The notes under the pieces were generated by a model, which was not told the origin of the DNA, did not search any database, and worked only from the letters and a program-made list of their open reading frames with translations. Of a stretch of DNA of 64,000 nt, positions 53,703 to 61,257 are shown piece after piece (the stretch's first letter is position 1; each line of letters begins with the position of its first letter). Source of the DNA: Deltaproteobacteria bacterium (lineage in GTDB: Bacteria; Desulfobacterota; Binatia; UTPRO1). A program made the position numbers and the translations under genes. The DNA lies in contig JADLHM010000098.1 in assembly GCA_020848745.1 (NCBI GenBank), forward strand, positions 124,001-188,000, given 5' to 3'.

Positions 53703-55196
53703 GTGTTGCTCGCCGCGGGCCTGTACGCGCTGGCGTTGCCGCCGTGGAGCATGCTGCCCGTCGCGGCGGTGGCGCTCGTGCCGTTCCTGCTGGCGCTCCG
53801 CGACGTCGCCCCGCTGCGCGCGGGATGGCTCGGGCTCCTCTTCGGGACCGCGGCGATCTGGGGGGTCGGCCATTGGGTGCCCGGCGCGCTCGCGTACTAC
53901 TACCAGCAGCCGCTGTGGTTCGGCGTCGGCTTCGCGCTCGCCGCGTCGGTCGTCTTCGCGGGGTCGTACGGCGCCGGCTTCGCGGCGTGCGCGGCGTGGA
54001 TCGGCTCGCGCACGGCCGGCGCCGCGCGCGTGCTCGCGCTCGCGGCGCTGTGGGTCGCGTGGGAGCTCGCGCGGGCCCGATTGCTGACGGGCGATCCCTG
54101 GCTCCTCTTCGGCTACGCCCTCGGGCCCTCGCCGGCGCTGCGCCAGGCGGCCGACCTCGGCGGCGTGTATCTCTTGTCGTTCGTCGCCGTGCTCGCGAAC
54201 GCGGCGATCGCGGAGGCGCTGGCCGGTGGCGGGCGCGGGCGTTTCGCCGGCCTCGGGGCCGCGCTCGGCGTTCTCCTGGCTGCCTGGGCCTACGGCGCCG
54301 GACGGCTCGCGACCGCGCTTCCCGGCGCGGCGGTGCCGCTCGTCGTCGTCCAGGGGAACAATCCGGTCGGGGCGCAATGGACCGACGAGGACTACGGTGC
54401 GGGGCTCGAGCGCTACGTGGCGTTGTCGCGCGCCGCCGCCGCGGCGGCGCGGCCGTCCCTGTTGGTCTGGCCGGAGAGCGCGCTCACCGTCTTTCTCGCG
54501 GAGGACCGCGGCTACCGAGCCACCATCGGGCGCATGCTGCGGGAGACGGGAGCCGAGCTCGTGGTGGGCGGTCCATTCCGCGACGGCGAGGGCGGTGCGG
54601 CGCGGTACTTCAACGCGGCGTTTCACGTGACCGCGGACGGCCGCATCGCGGGTCGGTACGACAAGACGCATCTCCTGCCGTTCGCCGAGTACTTCCCGCT
54701 GCGCACCATCCAGTTCCTGCGCCGCCGCTTCGAGCGGGTGCGATACTTCACGGCCGGGGAGCGGCAGGAGCCGATCGTGACCTCCTTCGGGCCGGTGGCG
54801 ATCGTCATCTGCTTCGAGGCGATCTTTCCGGAGATCGTCCGCGCCCGCATGGCGCACGGCGCCCGCCTGTTGTTGAACCTCTCGAACGACGCCTGGCTCG
54901 GGACCGGCGCCGGCCGCGAGCAGCACCTCGCGATGGTCGCGCTGCGCGCGGTCGAGAACCGCACCTGGGTGGTGCGCGCCACGACGACCGGGGTGTCGGC
55001 GCTGATCGATCCGTTCGGGCGCGTCGTCGCACGGGCGGATACCGATGCGGCGACGACGCTCGCGGGCGGCATCGTGCCGCTCGCCGTCGAGACGGTGTAC
55101 GAGCGCGCCGGCGACGCCTTCGCCTATGCCTGCGTCGCGTTCGCGATCGTCGGTGCCGTCGCCTGCGCGATCGGCCGGCCGCCGCCCCGCGTCTGA
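53703..55196 (+). CDS. lnt: Apolipoprotein N-acyltransferase
   Basis: A 497-residue membrane enzyme that adds the third acyl chain to lipoproteins. About six to seven helices occupy residues 1-210; the nitrilase-like domain follows with the catalytic Glu in LVWPESALTVFL, Lys in GRYDKTHLLPFAEYFP and Cys in VAIVICFEAIFPE. A C-terminal helix (YACVAFAIVGAVACAIG) closes it. Start GTG 53703 lies 32 bp after the regulator stop. It overlaps the convergent radical SAM gene by 73 bp. Its linkage to a kinase/regulator pair hints at envelope control. Confidence 0.95.
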   Translation: MLLAAGLYALALPPWSMLPVAAVALVPFLLALRDVAPLRAGWLGLLFGTAAIWGVGHWVPGALAYYYQQPLWFGVGFALAASVVFAGSYGAGFAACAAWIGSRTAGAARVLALAALWVAWELARARLLTGDPWLLFGYALGPSPALRQAADLGGVYLLSFVAVLANAAIAEALAGGGRGRFAGLGAALGVLLAAWAYGAGRLATALPGAAVPLVVVQGNNPVGAQWTDEDYGAGLERYVALSRAAAAAARPSLLVWPESALTVFLAEDRGYRATIGRMLRETGAELVVGGPFRDGEGGAARYFNAAFHVTADGRIAGRYDKTHLLPFAEYFPLRTIQFLRRRFERVRYFTAGERQEPIVTSFGPVAIVICFEAIFPEIVRARMAHGARLLLNLSNDAWLGTGAGREQHLAMVALRAVENRTWVVRATTTGVSALIDPFGRVVARADTDAATTLAGGIVPLAVETVYERAGDAFAYACVAFAIVGAVACAIGRPPPRV

Positions 55197-56860
55197 CAGA
55201 GCATCGCGCGCAGGAACCGCGGCCACGACGACGAGCCGCGGCGCTGCTCGGCGGCCGTCCAGAGCGCGTGCAGCTCACCGAGCAAACGGCCGGTGCCGGC
55301 GAGCGCGACGCCCACCTCCCGGAAGCGGCGCGCCGCGTGCGCGGCGCGGCCTTCGATCACGCACCCGCGGCGCCGGTCGCGCCGCGGCGTCAGGCGCCCG
55401 AGGCCCGTGATCATCGGGTGCGCGCCTTCGAGCTCGATCGCGCTCCGGTACCACAGCCAGAGCTGCAGGAGCGTGATCCGCAGGTCCGGAGCGACATCCG
55501 CGAGGCGCCGCTGCATGGCGGTCGGCGCGTAGAAGAGCCGCCAGGCGTCGGCATAGGCGGCCTGCCATTCGGCCCGCGTCATCCGCGGGTGATCGAGGAC
55601 GGCGTGAAACGTGTCGTAGCGATTCCAGTCGGCGTCGAGCGGCGTGCCGCGCGCGACGAGGTCGCGGTGGTCGCGTGAGCCCGGGAGCGGCGTCCACATG
55701 AAGAACGACGCGAGGTCGGGCCGGATGTCTTCGCGGAGCCTGATCACGGCGGCGCGGACACGGTCCGCCGTGTCGTGCGGGAAGCCGACGATGTACCCGA
55801 CGTGGGTGAGGATGCCCGCGCGGCGCCAGCGTTCGACCACCGCGGCGTAGTCGCCGGTCCGATTCTGCCGTTTGCCCGCGTCCGCGAGATTCTCGGAGTC
55901 GAGGCTCTCCATGCCGAGGAAGACCTGGAAGCATCCCGCCTGCCGAACCCCTTCGACGAAGCCCGGCAGGCGATGCGCCGCGAGATCGGCCTGCATCAGG
56001 AAGCGGAGCGGGATGCCGTGCTTCCGCCGCACCCGGCACAGCACGTCGAGGACCTCGTGCCAGCGCGGGTTCCGGGCGAAGTCGTCGTCGGTGAAGAAGT
56101 AGTCGGTCGTGCCGAGCGTACGGAAGTTCTCGAGGAGGGCGTCACCGATCATCTCGGGATCGCGGGCGCGCATGGTGCGTCCCTGGACGTTGATGACGGT
56201 GCAGAACGAGCAGGCGAACGGGCAGCCGCGGCTCGTCTCGAGGGTCCCGAGGCCGCGGTGGACGAAGCGGCGGAGCAGGCGGCGGTCGAGGCGCGGGACG
56301 GGGGCGCTCGCCAGCGCCGGGCGGGCGGCGAGCGTGTCGTAGGACGCCGCGAGGCGGCCCGTCGCGGCGTCGCGCAGGATCGCGTCCCAGGCGGTCTCGA
56401 TCTCCCCGGCGACGAGCGTCACGCCGGCCGCTCGGAGCGCGCGGAGATCGGCGGGAAGCTCGGGGAGCATGGCGAACGAGCCCGATACGTGAAAGCCGCC
56501 GAGCAGGACCGCGCATCCCCGCTGGCGGAAGCGGAGGGCGAGATCGACGGCGCGCGGGAACTGGCTCGTTTGGACGCCGACGAGCGCGATCAACGTCCGC
56601 GCGCCGCGCCGCCGCGCCGCGCGCGCGAAGCGGCGCCACGGCACCTTCTGCACGGACTCGTCGCACAGTAGCGCGTCGATGCGTGTCGTGCCGAGCGCCC
56701 GCCGGCGCGCGGCGTCGAGCGTCAGGGCGTGCAGGCACGCAAGGCTGTTGCTGGGGAGGACGCCCCGGAGATGACGCACCGGATAGCCGTCGTCGTCGTA
56801 CTTGGTCGGACGGATCAATGCGACGAGGAGGCGCTCCGCCGGTGACCCACGCCGATGCAC
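55124..56860 (-). CDS. B12-binding-type radical SAM protein
   Basis: A 578-residue protein. The N-terminal ~190 residues look like a B12-binding-type Rossmann domain (LIALVGVQTSQFPRAVDLAL, GCAVLLGGFHVSG). The radical SAM core has CPFACSFC (Cys-x3-Cys-x2-Cys) preceded by TLETSRG, with GMESLDSENL and a final DPTLPGS-like FFMWTPLPGSRDHRDLV. This is the usual layout of cobalamin-dependent methyltransferases such as hopanoid or bacteriochlorophyll enzymes, but no partner gene suggests a substrate. Start unclear: GTG 56860 is chosen, TTG 56818 (IRPTKYDDDGYP) is the alternative. The 3' end overlaps lnt by 73 bp. Confidence 0.85.
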   Translation of the reverse strand: MHRRGSPAERLLVALIRPTKYDDDGYPVRHLRGVLPSNSLACLHALTLDAARRRALGTTRIDALLCDESVQKVPWRRFARAARRRGARTLIALVGVQTSQFPRAVDLALRFRQRGCAVLLGGFHVSGSFAMLPELPADLRALRAAGVTLVAGEIETAWDAILRDAATGRLAASYDTLAARPALASAPVPRLDRRLLRRFVHRGLGTLETSRGCPFACSFCTVINVQGRTMRARDPEMIGDALLENFRTLGTTDYFFTDDDFARNPRWHEVLDVLCRVRRKHGIPLRFLMQADLAAHRLPGFVEGVRQAGCFQVFLGMESLDSENLADAGKRQNRTGDYAAVVERWRRAGILTHVGYIVGFPHDTADRVRAAVIRLREDIRPDLASFFMWTPLPGSRDHRDLVARGTPLDADWNRYDTFHAVLDHPRMTRAEWQAAYADAWRLFYAPTAMQRRLADVAPDLRITLLQLWLWYRSAIELEGAHPMITGLGRLTPRRDRRRGCVIEGRAAHAARRFREVGVALAGTGRLLGELHALWTAAEQRRGSSSWPRFLRAMLCQTRGGGRPIAQATAPTIANATQA

Positions 56861-56905
56861 GGGCCGCCACCGTATCCGCGTGCCGGCTCTGCCGCCAACG
56901 GGCTC

Positions 56906-56922
56906 GTCACCACATGGGTGAC
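56906..56922. promoter_or_regulatory. Inverted repeat GTCACC-ACATG-GGTGAC (copy 4)
   Basis: Perfect arms, 46 bp before the proposed radical SAM start (88 bp before the alternative TTG) and 37 bp before the small gene at 56959. It is 10 kb outside the secreted-protein cluster, so the regulon may reach further than the cluster. Confidence 0.55.
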
Positions 56923-56958
56923 GACGGCGCCGAGGGGGGCCGGCTATTGCGTTCGTCC

Positions 56959-57168
56959 ATGCCCCCCATCGATCCACAAGACGGCGAGCCCGGCCGCCGG
57001 GAAGACGATCGCGTCGCCGAGCGACCCGGCCGCGTCAGCATCGAGCGCAACGGACAAGAGTATCTGGTGACGATCAACGGCGCCGCGTTCGTGGCGTTGT
57101 CTCGCGCGCAGGCCGAAGGCATCGCGCGGCGAATGCGTGGCGGGACGCGGCCGCTGCGCGTGATCTGA
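56959..57168 (+). CDS. Small protein of unknown function
   Basis: A 69-residue protein. The first 24 residues are charged (PIDPQDGEPGRREDDRVAER) and the rest reads GRVSIERNGQEYLVTINGAA, ALSRAQAEGIARRM, a beta-hairpin followed by a helix. I do not recognise it. Coding is supported by the neat pattern of a small hairpin-helix protein, lack of competing frames and position between two genes; the start could also be further upstream. Confidence 0.45.
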   Translation: MPPIDPQDGEPGRREDDRVAERPGRVSIERNGQEYLVTINGAAFVALSRAQAEGIARRMRGGTRPLRVI

Positions 57169-57254
57169 CGGGCGCCCGTCCTCACCGGACCGCGGCCCGT
57201 CGGTGTGGCCGCCGCGAAGGAACCGCGCTATGAGGCGCGCGGGTCCAACTCCCC

Positions 57255-59006
57255 GTGACGCCGCCGAGCACCGACGCCCTGGCACCTCCGTCCTTCTTCC
57301 GCGACGTGTGGCGGCTCGGGATGATTTACTGGCGCACGCGGGCGGCGCGCGCCGGCGCGGCGCTGCTGCTCCTGGCGATCGCCCTCGAGCTCGCCACCGT
57401 CTACAGCGCGGTCCTGGTCGCGCGCACGCAGGCCGCCGTGTTCGACGTCCTCCAGGATCGCGACGTCAAGGCGTTCCTCGGCGCGCTCGGCCTCCAGGCG
57501 GCGGCGATGCTCGGGACGATCCTGGCCGGGACCTTCCGCATCTACGTGCGCCAGATCCTCGAGGTGCGCTGGCGCCGCAAGATGACGGCCGAGTACCTGC
57601 GGCGCTGGATGACGCCCGAGGCGTTCTGGCAGCTCGAGCTCCACGGCGCGGCGATGGACAACCCCGACCAGCGCATCGCCGAGGACATCCGCGCCTACGT
57701 CGCGAGCGCGCTCGGGCTCTCGCTGTCGCTGCTGTCGAGCCTGGCGGCGCTGGCGTCGTTCGGCGGCATGCTGTGGGGCTTGTCGCGCGGCTGGCCGATC
57801 GCCCTGCCGACGGGCGACGTCTGCGTGCCGGGCTTCCTGATGTGGGTGGCGATCGGCTCCGCCGCCTTCGCGATGTGGATCACCCACGTCGTCGGCCGGA
57901 AGCTCGTGCCGATCAACTTCGACAAGCTGCGCTACGAGGCCGACTTCCGCTACGGCCTGGTGCGCTTCCGTGATCACGTGGAGTCGGTCGCGTTCAGCCG
58001 CGGCGAGGTGATCGAGCGCCGCCGCCTGCTGCAGCGCTTCGGCAGCATCGTCGAGAACTGGTGGCAGCTCATCCGCGCGCAGCGGAACCTCTCGCTGCTG
58101 ACGCTCGGGCTCGGGCAGATGAACGGCGTCGTGCCGATGCTGCTCGCGGCGCCCGCGTATTTCGGGGGCCATCTCACGCTCGGCAAGATCACGCAGGTCG
58201 GGTTCGCGTACGGCCAGGTGTCGGGGGCGCTCAACTGGTTCGTGAACGCGTATCAGGAGATCGCGCAGTGGCGGGCGAGCATCCAGCGTCTCACGTCGTT
58301 CGCCGACGTCATGACGACGACCTCGCGCGAGCTCGCACACGCGAAGCGCCTGGAGGTCGAGCGTCGCGACGACCCGACGCTTCGCTTTCACGATGTCGTC
58401 CTCAACAGGCCCGACGGTCAGCCGCTCGTCCGCGCGGTCGGCTCGATCCGGCAAGGCGAGTCGATCACGCTCCTCGGTCCGACCGGCAGCGGCAAGACGA
58501 CGCTCTTTCGCGCCCTCGCCGGCCTCTGGCCGTTCGGCGCCGGGCGGATCGAGATCCCGCGCGAGGCGCGGCTGCACTTCGTGCCGCCCCAGCCCTATTT
58601 CCCGGTCGGGAGTCTGCGCGTCGCTCTCACCTATCCCGATCTCGAGGTGCACTACTCCGACGAGGTCCTGCGCGAGGCGCTGCGGGTGATGGATCTCGGC
58701 TTCCTCGCGACGGCGCTCGACGACCAGGCCCAGTGGCACGTGCGGCTCTCGGTCGCCGAGCAGCAGCGGCTCTCGCTCGTGCGCGTGCTCGTGAAGACGC
58801 CGGACTGGCTCTTCCTCGACGAGGCGACCTCGGCGCTCGACGAGGCGATGGAGGCGAAGGTCTACGGCATCCTGCGCGCGTACCTGCCGCACGCGACGCT
58901 CCTCTCGATCGCGCACCGGCCTTCGGTCGCGGCGCTGCACGACCGCCGCTGGAAGCTGGTGCCCGGCGACGACGGCGTCGGGTTGGTGGTGGTCGACGAC
59001 GGATGA
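57255..59006 (+). CDS. SbmA/BacA/YddA-like ABC transporter (fused permease and ATPase)
   Basis: A 583-residue half-transporter starting at GTG 57255. The membrane half (residues 15-340) matches ABC_membrane_2: RRKMTAEYLRRWMTPEAFWQ, DNPDQRIAEDI, YEADFRYGLVRFRDHVESVA are its landmarks. The nucleotide-binding half has Walker A LLGPTGSGKTTLF, signature LSVAEQQRLSLVRVL (a variant of LSGGEQQR, with VA for GG), Walker B WLFLDEATSALDE and H loop SIAHRPS. The family includes peptide importers (SbmA/BacA), YddA and peroxisomal very-long-chain acyl-CoA transporters. The substrate cannot be read from sequence. Neither neighbour suggests an operon. Confidence 0.93.
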   Translation: MTPPSTDALAPPSFFRDVWRLGMIYWRTRAARAGAALLLLAIALELATVYSAVLVARTQAAVFDVLQDRDVKAFLGALGLQAAAMLGTILAGTFRIYVRQILEVRWRRKMTAEYLRRWMTPEAFWQLELHGAAMDNPDQRIAEDIRAYVASALGLSLSLLSSLAALASFGGMLWGLSRGWPIALPTGDVCVPGFLMWVAIGSAAFAMWITHVVGRKLVPINFDKLRYEADFRYGLVRFRDHVESVAFSRGEVIERRRLLQRFGSIVENWWQLIRAQRNLSLLTLGLGQMNGVVPMLLAAPAYFGGHLTLGKITQVGFAYGQVSGALNWFVNAYQEIAQWRASIQRLTSFADVMTTTSRELAHAKRLEVERRDDPTLRFHDVVLNRPDGQPLVRAVGSIRQGESITLLGPTGSGKTTLFRALAGLWPFGAGRIEIPREARLHFVPPQPYFPVGSLRVALTYPDLEVHYSDEVLREALRVMDLGFLATALDDQAQWHVRLSVAEQQRLSLVRVLVKTPDWLFLDEATSALDEAMEAKVYGILRAYLPHATLLSIAHRPSVAALHDRRWKLVPGDDGVGLVVVDDG

Positions 59007-59019
59007 CGATGCCGCGCCG

Positions 59020-59373
59020 TCAGTACGCGACGAGCGCCTCGAGGTCGCCCGTCGCCTCGTTCCGCGCGACCACGAGACGCGACATGCAGGGCATGCAGTA
59101 CACGCGGTCGCCCGGGAGGAGCGTGCGGCTCGAGCGGATCACGACCTTGCAGACGGGGCAGATGACCTCGTTCGGCGCGAGCCGGTCGCCGGCGCCCTTC
59201 CACTTGCGGTAGAAGCGCCGGTACTTCTTCGGGACCTCGTCGAAGCCGCTGTCGTCGAGGACGAAGCGCTGGCGCTCGCCCTTCGGATCGTTGGCGGCGG
59301 GGCTGCCCGCGGCCGGCTCGCCTTCGTCGCCGTCGATCCCGGCGGCGCGGCCGTCTTCGAGGCCGTGGCTCAT
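59020..59373 (-). CDS. Zinc-ribbon protein linked to the ferritin-like operon
   Basis: A 117-residue protein. The first 35 residues are acidic and disordered; then FVLDDSGFDEVPKKYRRFYR and a four-Cys zinc site: CPVC (about residue 71) and CMPC (about residue 93). It overlaps the end of the ferritin-like gene before it by 4 bp (ATGA), so translation is coupled. The role is unknown; such modules can be metallochaperone or electron-transfer helpers, a speculation here. Confidence 0.75.
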   Translation of the reverse strand: MSHGLEDGRAAGIDGDEGEPAAGSPAANDPKGERQRFVLDDSGFDEVPKKYRRFYRKWKGAGDRLAPNEVICPVCKVVIRSSRTLLPGDRVYCMPCMSRLVVARNEATGDLEALVAY

Positions 59374-60137
59374 GATCCGAACCCCAGGCGCTCGACCGAC
59401 TCGAGATAGATCCGGCCGAGGCGCTCGTTCTCGTCGCGCGGCATGCCGAGCGTCCGCACGGTCTCCTCGAGCGACTCGAGTACGAGGTGATCGAGCTCCT
59501 GCTTGATCCGGCCGATGCGGGCGCGGATGTGCGGCGACGCGGCGACGCGCCGCCCGAGCTCGTTCTCGCCGAAGCCCATGTGGCGGCGCTCGTCCTTCAC
59601 GACCCCGCGCAGGATCTCGGCGGTCACCGGGTCGGCCTCGCGCGCGTGGTCCTGGAAGACGGCGAACTCGAGCGACTCGAGGATGACGTTCTGCGCGAAG
59701 ATCGCGGCTTCCCAGTCCTTGCCCGCGACGAGTTCGAGGAGGCGCCGGCGGAACGTCTGGAGGCTCCGGCCGGCGCGCCGGTCGACCTCGGCCTCGGGAT
59801 CGGCGACGCCGAGCTCGCGCATGCGATGGTAGAAGACCTCGAGGTGGCGGCCCTCGTCGGCCACCTGGGTCGCGAGGAACACCTTGGCGAGCCGATTGGG
59901 CGCGATCACGATGAGCCCGCTCGCGCCTTCGAGTGCCGCCGACTCGCCGACGCAGTAGTTGCAGAGGACCGTGATCAGGCGATCACGGTCCTCCGCCGCC
60001 ATGGGCGCATCGACCGTTTCGGGCCGGTGTCCCCAGGTCGTACCGGACAGATAGCCCTCGACCGCCTGGAACCAGAACTCGAAGGAGTGCACCTCCTCGT
60101 AGAAGCTCTGGGGATCGAGGTCGTGGACGTCGCTCAC
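59370..60137 (-). CDS. Ferritin-like diiron protein, second paralogue
   Basis: A 255-residue protein starting at GTG 60137 (GTGA overlap with the gene before). It has the four-helix diiron signature: Glu65 in CVGESAALEG, Glu95-x-x-His98 (ADEGRHLE), Glu154 in NVILESLEF and Glu183-x-x-His186 (KDERRHMGFGE). It is related to the other paralogue over its whole length (for example FAQNVILESLEFAVFQ against VGQNIVLEGMAFSVFE). R2-type and oxygenase diiron proteins share this pattern; no known enzyme subfamily is recognised. Confidence 0.82.
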   Translation of the reverse strand: MSDVHDLDPQSFYEEVHSFEFWFQAVEGYLSGTTWGHRPETVDAPMAAEDRDRLITVLCNYCVGESAALEGASGLIVIAPNRLAKVFLATQVADEGRHLEVFYHRMRELGVADPEAEVDRRAGRSLQTFRRRLLELVAGKDWEAAIFAQNVILESLEFAVFQDHAREADPVTAEILRGVVKDERRHMGFGENELGRRVAASPHIRARIGRIKQELDHLVLESLEETVRTLGMPRDENERLGRIYLESVERLGFGS

Positions 60138-61006
60138 GGGTGCGCGGGCGTCTGGTACTCGAGGCCGATGCGGCCGAGGCGGGTCTTGAACTCCTTCAGG
60201 ACCGTGGCCGCCAGGAGATCCTCCATCTCCTCGGGTGTCATCGCGCCGAGGTCGGCGCCCTGGAAGCGCGCGTGGCTGCGCTCCTGACCGATGCGCTCGA
60301 GCTCCGCGACGGCCTGCGTGTTGCGGAAGGCGTCGGCGAACGTCGCGAGCATGAAGTACGACATGTCCTTCTGCATCTTCTCGATGTCCGGGCGGCGTTC
60401 CGGACTATCCTTGATGAGCGAGCCGATGCGGTTCTCGCCGAAGCCCACGTGGCGCCGCTCGTCGGCGATCGTGCCGGAGAGCGTGTGCGCGAACTTCGGG
60501 TTCATCTCCTCGTTCATCGCGTGCATCATCTCGAAGACGCTGAAGGCCATGCCCTCGAGGACGATGTTCTGGCCGACGACGCCGGCGATGAAGTCCTTCT
60601 TGTCGACCTTCTCGAGGAGCACGCCCGCGAACTTCACGAGGTTCGGGTTCGCGTACCGCGTGAGGGTCGACTCGAGGTCGTCTTTGCGGACGCCGAGGTC
60701 GTAGAGGCGCTGCGTGAAGATCTCGACGTGGCGAGCCTCGTCGAGGGTCTGGGTCGCGAGGAAGCGCTTGCTCGCCTCGTCGGGCGCGCTGTTGATGAGG
60801 CCCGAGGAGGCGGCGAGCGCGCAGCGCTCACCCACGACCAGCTGCACCGTCGTGCGGATGGCGTCCTCGTGCAGGACCGGGTTGCTCTTGAGCAACTCGA
60901 TTTCCTGTTCGCCCGGTTTGTGACCGTAGACGGTTCCTTCGAGGTAGCCCTGCGGGCAGGACTCGAGCCAGTTCTGGATCGAATACGCGGAAAGGAAATC
61001 AGCCAT
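60134..61006 (-). CDS. Ferritin-like diiron protein, first paralogue
   Basis: A 290-residue protein from ATG 61006. Likely diiron ligands: Glu60 (VVGERCALA), Glu90-x-x-His93 (TLDEARHVEIF), Glu151 (NIVLEGMAFS), Glu183-x-x-His186 (IADERRHVGFGE), a complete set. The pattern is that of ferritin-like / R2-like oxidases rather than ferritin storage proteins. The motif YLEGTVYGHKPGEQE also occurs as YLSGTTWGHRPETVD in the paralogue. It is the first gene of a three-gene operon whose members overlap by 4 bp each. An upstream frame extends past 61.2 kb but has no ribosome site; ATG 61006 has AAAGGAAAT upstream. Confidence 0.82.
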   Translation of the reverse strand: MADFLSAYSIQNWLESCPQGYLEGTVYGHKPGEQEIELLKSNPVLHEDAIRTTVQLVVGERCALAASSGLINSAPDEASKRFLATQTLDEARHVEIFTQRLYDLGVRKDDLESTLTRYANPNLVKFAGVLLEKVDKKDFIAGVVGQNIVLEGMAFSVFEMMHAMNEEMNPKFAHTLSGTIADERRHVGFGENRIGSLIKDSPERRPDIEKMQKDMSYFMLATFADAFRNTQAVAELERIGQERSHARFQGADLGAMTPEEMEDLLAATVLKEFKTRLGRIGLEYQTPAHP

Positions 61007-61158
61007 GGATCGCTCCTTGTTCAACGGCGGGGATTCGCCCGCTCGGAGAGGAGCAAGGCGCGTGCCCGGAACGCCCGCCCGCGCGCGGCCGGAGCCGAGG
61101 CGCTTTCCCATCGTCGGCGAGCGCCCCAGTCTCTCGCCCCGGAATCCGGGCGCGGGCC

Positions 61159-61178
61159 GCTTCCCAAACTTGGGAAGC
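61159..61178. promoter_or_regulatory. Perfect 9-bp inverted repeat GCTTCCCAA/TTGGGAAGC
   Basis: Located in the gap between the divergent ferritin-like operon and the NnrS gene, 153 bp from one start and 80 bp from the other; arms at 61159-61167 and 61170-61178 with two bases between. Position and symmetry fit an operator; the regulator is unknown. It does not resemble the Crp-type palindrome at 63700. Confidence 0.5.
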
Positions 61179-61257
61179 GCGCCGGTCCGGCCTCGCGCCG
61201 CCACAATGATGCGCTTCTCATCTTCGGGGTGGTACGGCGGCTGCAAGGTCGGCGGGC

